A DNA stretch of 64,000 bases from Methanoculleus bourgensis MS2 (GTDB taxonomy: Archaea > Halobacteriota > Methanomicrobia > Methanomicrobiales > Methanoculleaceae). The notes under the pieces are model-generated. The model was not told the DNA's origin and searched no databases. It saw only the letters and a program-made list of their open reading frames with translations. Position numbers and translations under genes: made by a program. Location: NCBI RefSeq assembly GCF_000304355.2, contig NC_018227.2, positions 1,798,001 to 1,862,000 of the forward strand. Reading direction: 5' to 3'. Positions 63,442 to 64,000 of the stretch are shown in pieces; position 1 is the stretch's first letter; every line of letters starts with the position of its first letter.

Positions 63442-64000
63442 CTACTCGAGCATGGCGCGGACCGCCGTGCGCACGCTCGCCTGGGAGGTGGTCCCGCACC
63501 GCCAGCCGAGACTCTTGAGTTTCTCGACCGAGAGCTGCATCTTCGGGACGTCGCCGACCCAGCCGCGTGCGCCGCCGGTGAACCGGTAGCGGACGCCGGA
63601 GAGGTCCATCTCCTCTGCGACGATATCGGCGATCGTGACAACGTCGATCCAGTCCTCGGACCCGATATTGAAGGTGTTCACCGGGTCGCGCGAGTGGTCG
63701 ATCCCGAACTGCACGGCACGGACGCACTCCCCTACCTCAAGATATGATTTTGTCTGTCTGCCATCGCCGAGGATCTCGAGTTCCCGCGGGTTCTCGCGGA
63801 GTTTCCTGATGAAATCCCAGATGACGCCGTGGTTGCTCCGTTCGCCGATGATGTTTGCGAACCGGTAGACCCATGCCCGCATATCGAACGAGTGACAGTA
63901 GGACGATATGAGCGCCTCACAGGCAAGTTTCGTCGCGCCGTAGACCGATATCGGCTCAAGCGGCGTGTAGGTCTCCGGTGTCGGGATGACCGAGGCCTCG
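63442..64000 (-). CDS. NAD-dependent sugar epimerase, C-terminal part (cut by window edge)
   Basis: The frame enters from the right edge at base 63999 and runs 185 codons to the stop. It includes the catalytic YGATK motif, YRFANIIGERSNHG, FNIGSEDWIDVVTIADIV and KMQLSVEKLKSLGW, as in the UDP-glucose 4-epimerase/GDP-mannose dehydratase families. The NAD-binding N-terminus lies outside the window. Substrate unknown. Confidence 0.85.
   Translation of the reverse strand, partial: EASVIPTPETYTPLEPISVYGATKLACEALISSYCHSFDMRAWVYRFANIIGERSNHGVIWDFIRKLRENPRELEILGDGRQTKSYLEVGECVRAVQFGIDHSRDPVNTFNIGSEDWIDVVTIADIVAEEMDLSGVRYRFTGGARGWVGDVPKMQLSVEKLKSLGWRCGTTSQASVRTAVRAMLE

Overview
The window looks like chromosome of a methanogenic archaeon of the order Methanomicrobiales, most like Methanoculleus (inference from gene content). 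It carries methenyl-tetrahydromethanopterin cyclohydrolase (mch), a tetrahydromethanopterin-pathway beta-RFAP synthase, archaeal Orc1/Cdc6, a stand-alone methanogen-type NifB, an ApgM-type phosphoglycerate mutase, archaeal TATA boxes placed 25-30 nt before start codons, and GC-rich coding DNA with sharply AT-rich promoters.

Layout. 0-14.6 kb is a housekeeping block: modABC (molybdate/tungstate uptake), ogg, nifB, a methyltransferase/ATP-grasp fusion, two tandem CxxC-x17-CxxC mini-proteins, an ABC-2 exporter, a gene-free kilobase with origin-like boxes, a Mop-type molybdate-binding protein, tRNA-Val(UAC), mch, orc1/cdc6 and a zinc-finger protein. 15-58.7 kb is a cell-surface/glycan region: six paralogous secreted right-handed beta-helix proteins (15.1, 16.9, 19.0, 27.8, 39.3 and 46.7 kb) lie among two flippases, two large multi-TM proteins, seven GT4-type glycosyltransferases, three intact NAD-dependent sugar epimerases (a fourth is cut by the right edge), a DegT-type aminotransferase, a polysaccharide deacetylase, a CapA-like protein and an AT-rich methyltransferase. 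59.3-64 kb holds an IS630-type insertion sequence and then returns to core genes: a chorismate-lyase/beta-RFAP-synthase fusion, apgM and the partial epimerase.

The glycan region is heavily remodelled. It contains decayed genes (a WecB-type 2-epimerase tail, an asparagine synthase with two frameshifts and a TAG, an epimerase tail, an IS5-like transposase), several families of small non-autonomous repeats, including three abutting elements at 29.4-30.0 kb with ends like the resident IS630, four copies of a roughly 200-300 bp dispersed repeat, and a pair of direct repeats bracketing 32.8-38.8 kb.

How it fits together (inference): the glycosyltransferases, epimerases and flippases would build and export a surface polysaccharide or S-layer glycan. 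The beta-helix family shares one conserved core but has different ends (signal anchor, CARDB plus dockerin, TP-repeat plus PEGA), which suggests a modular set of surface proteins that bind, process or display that glycan. Coordinates were read by eye and no database search was run.
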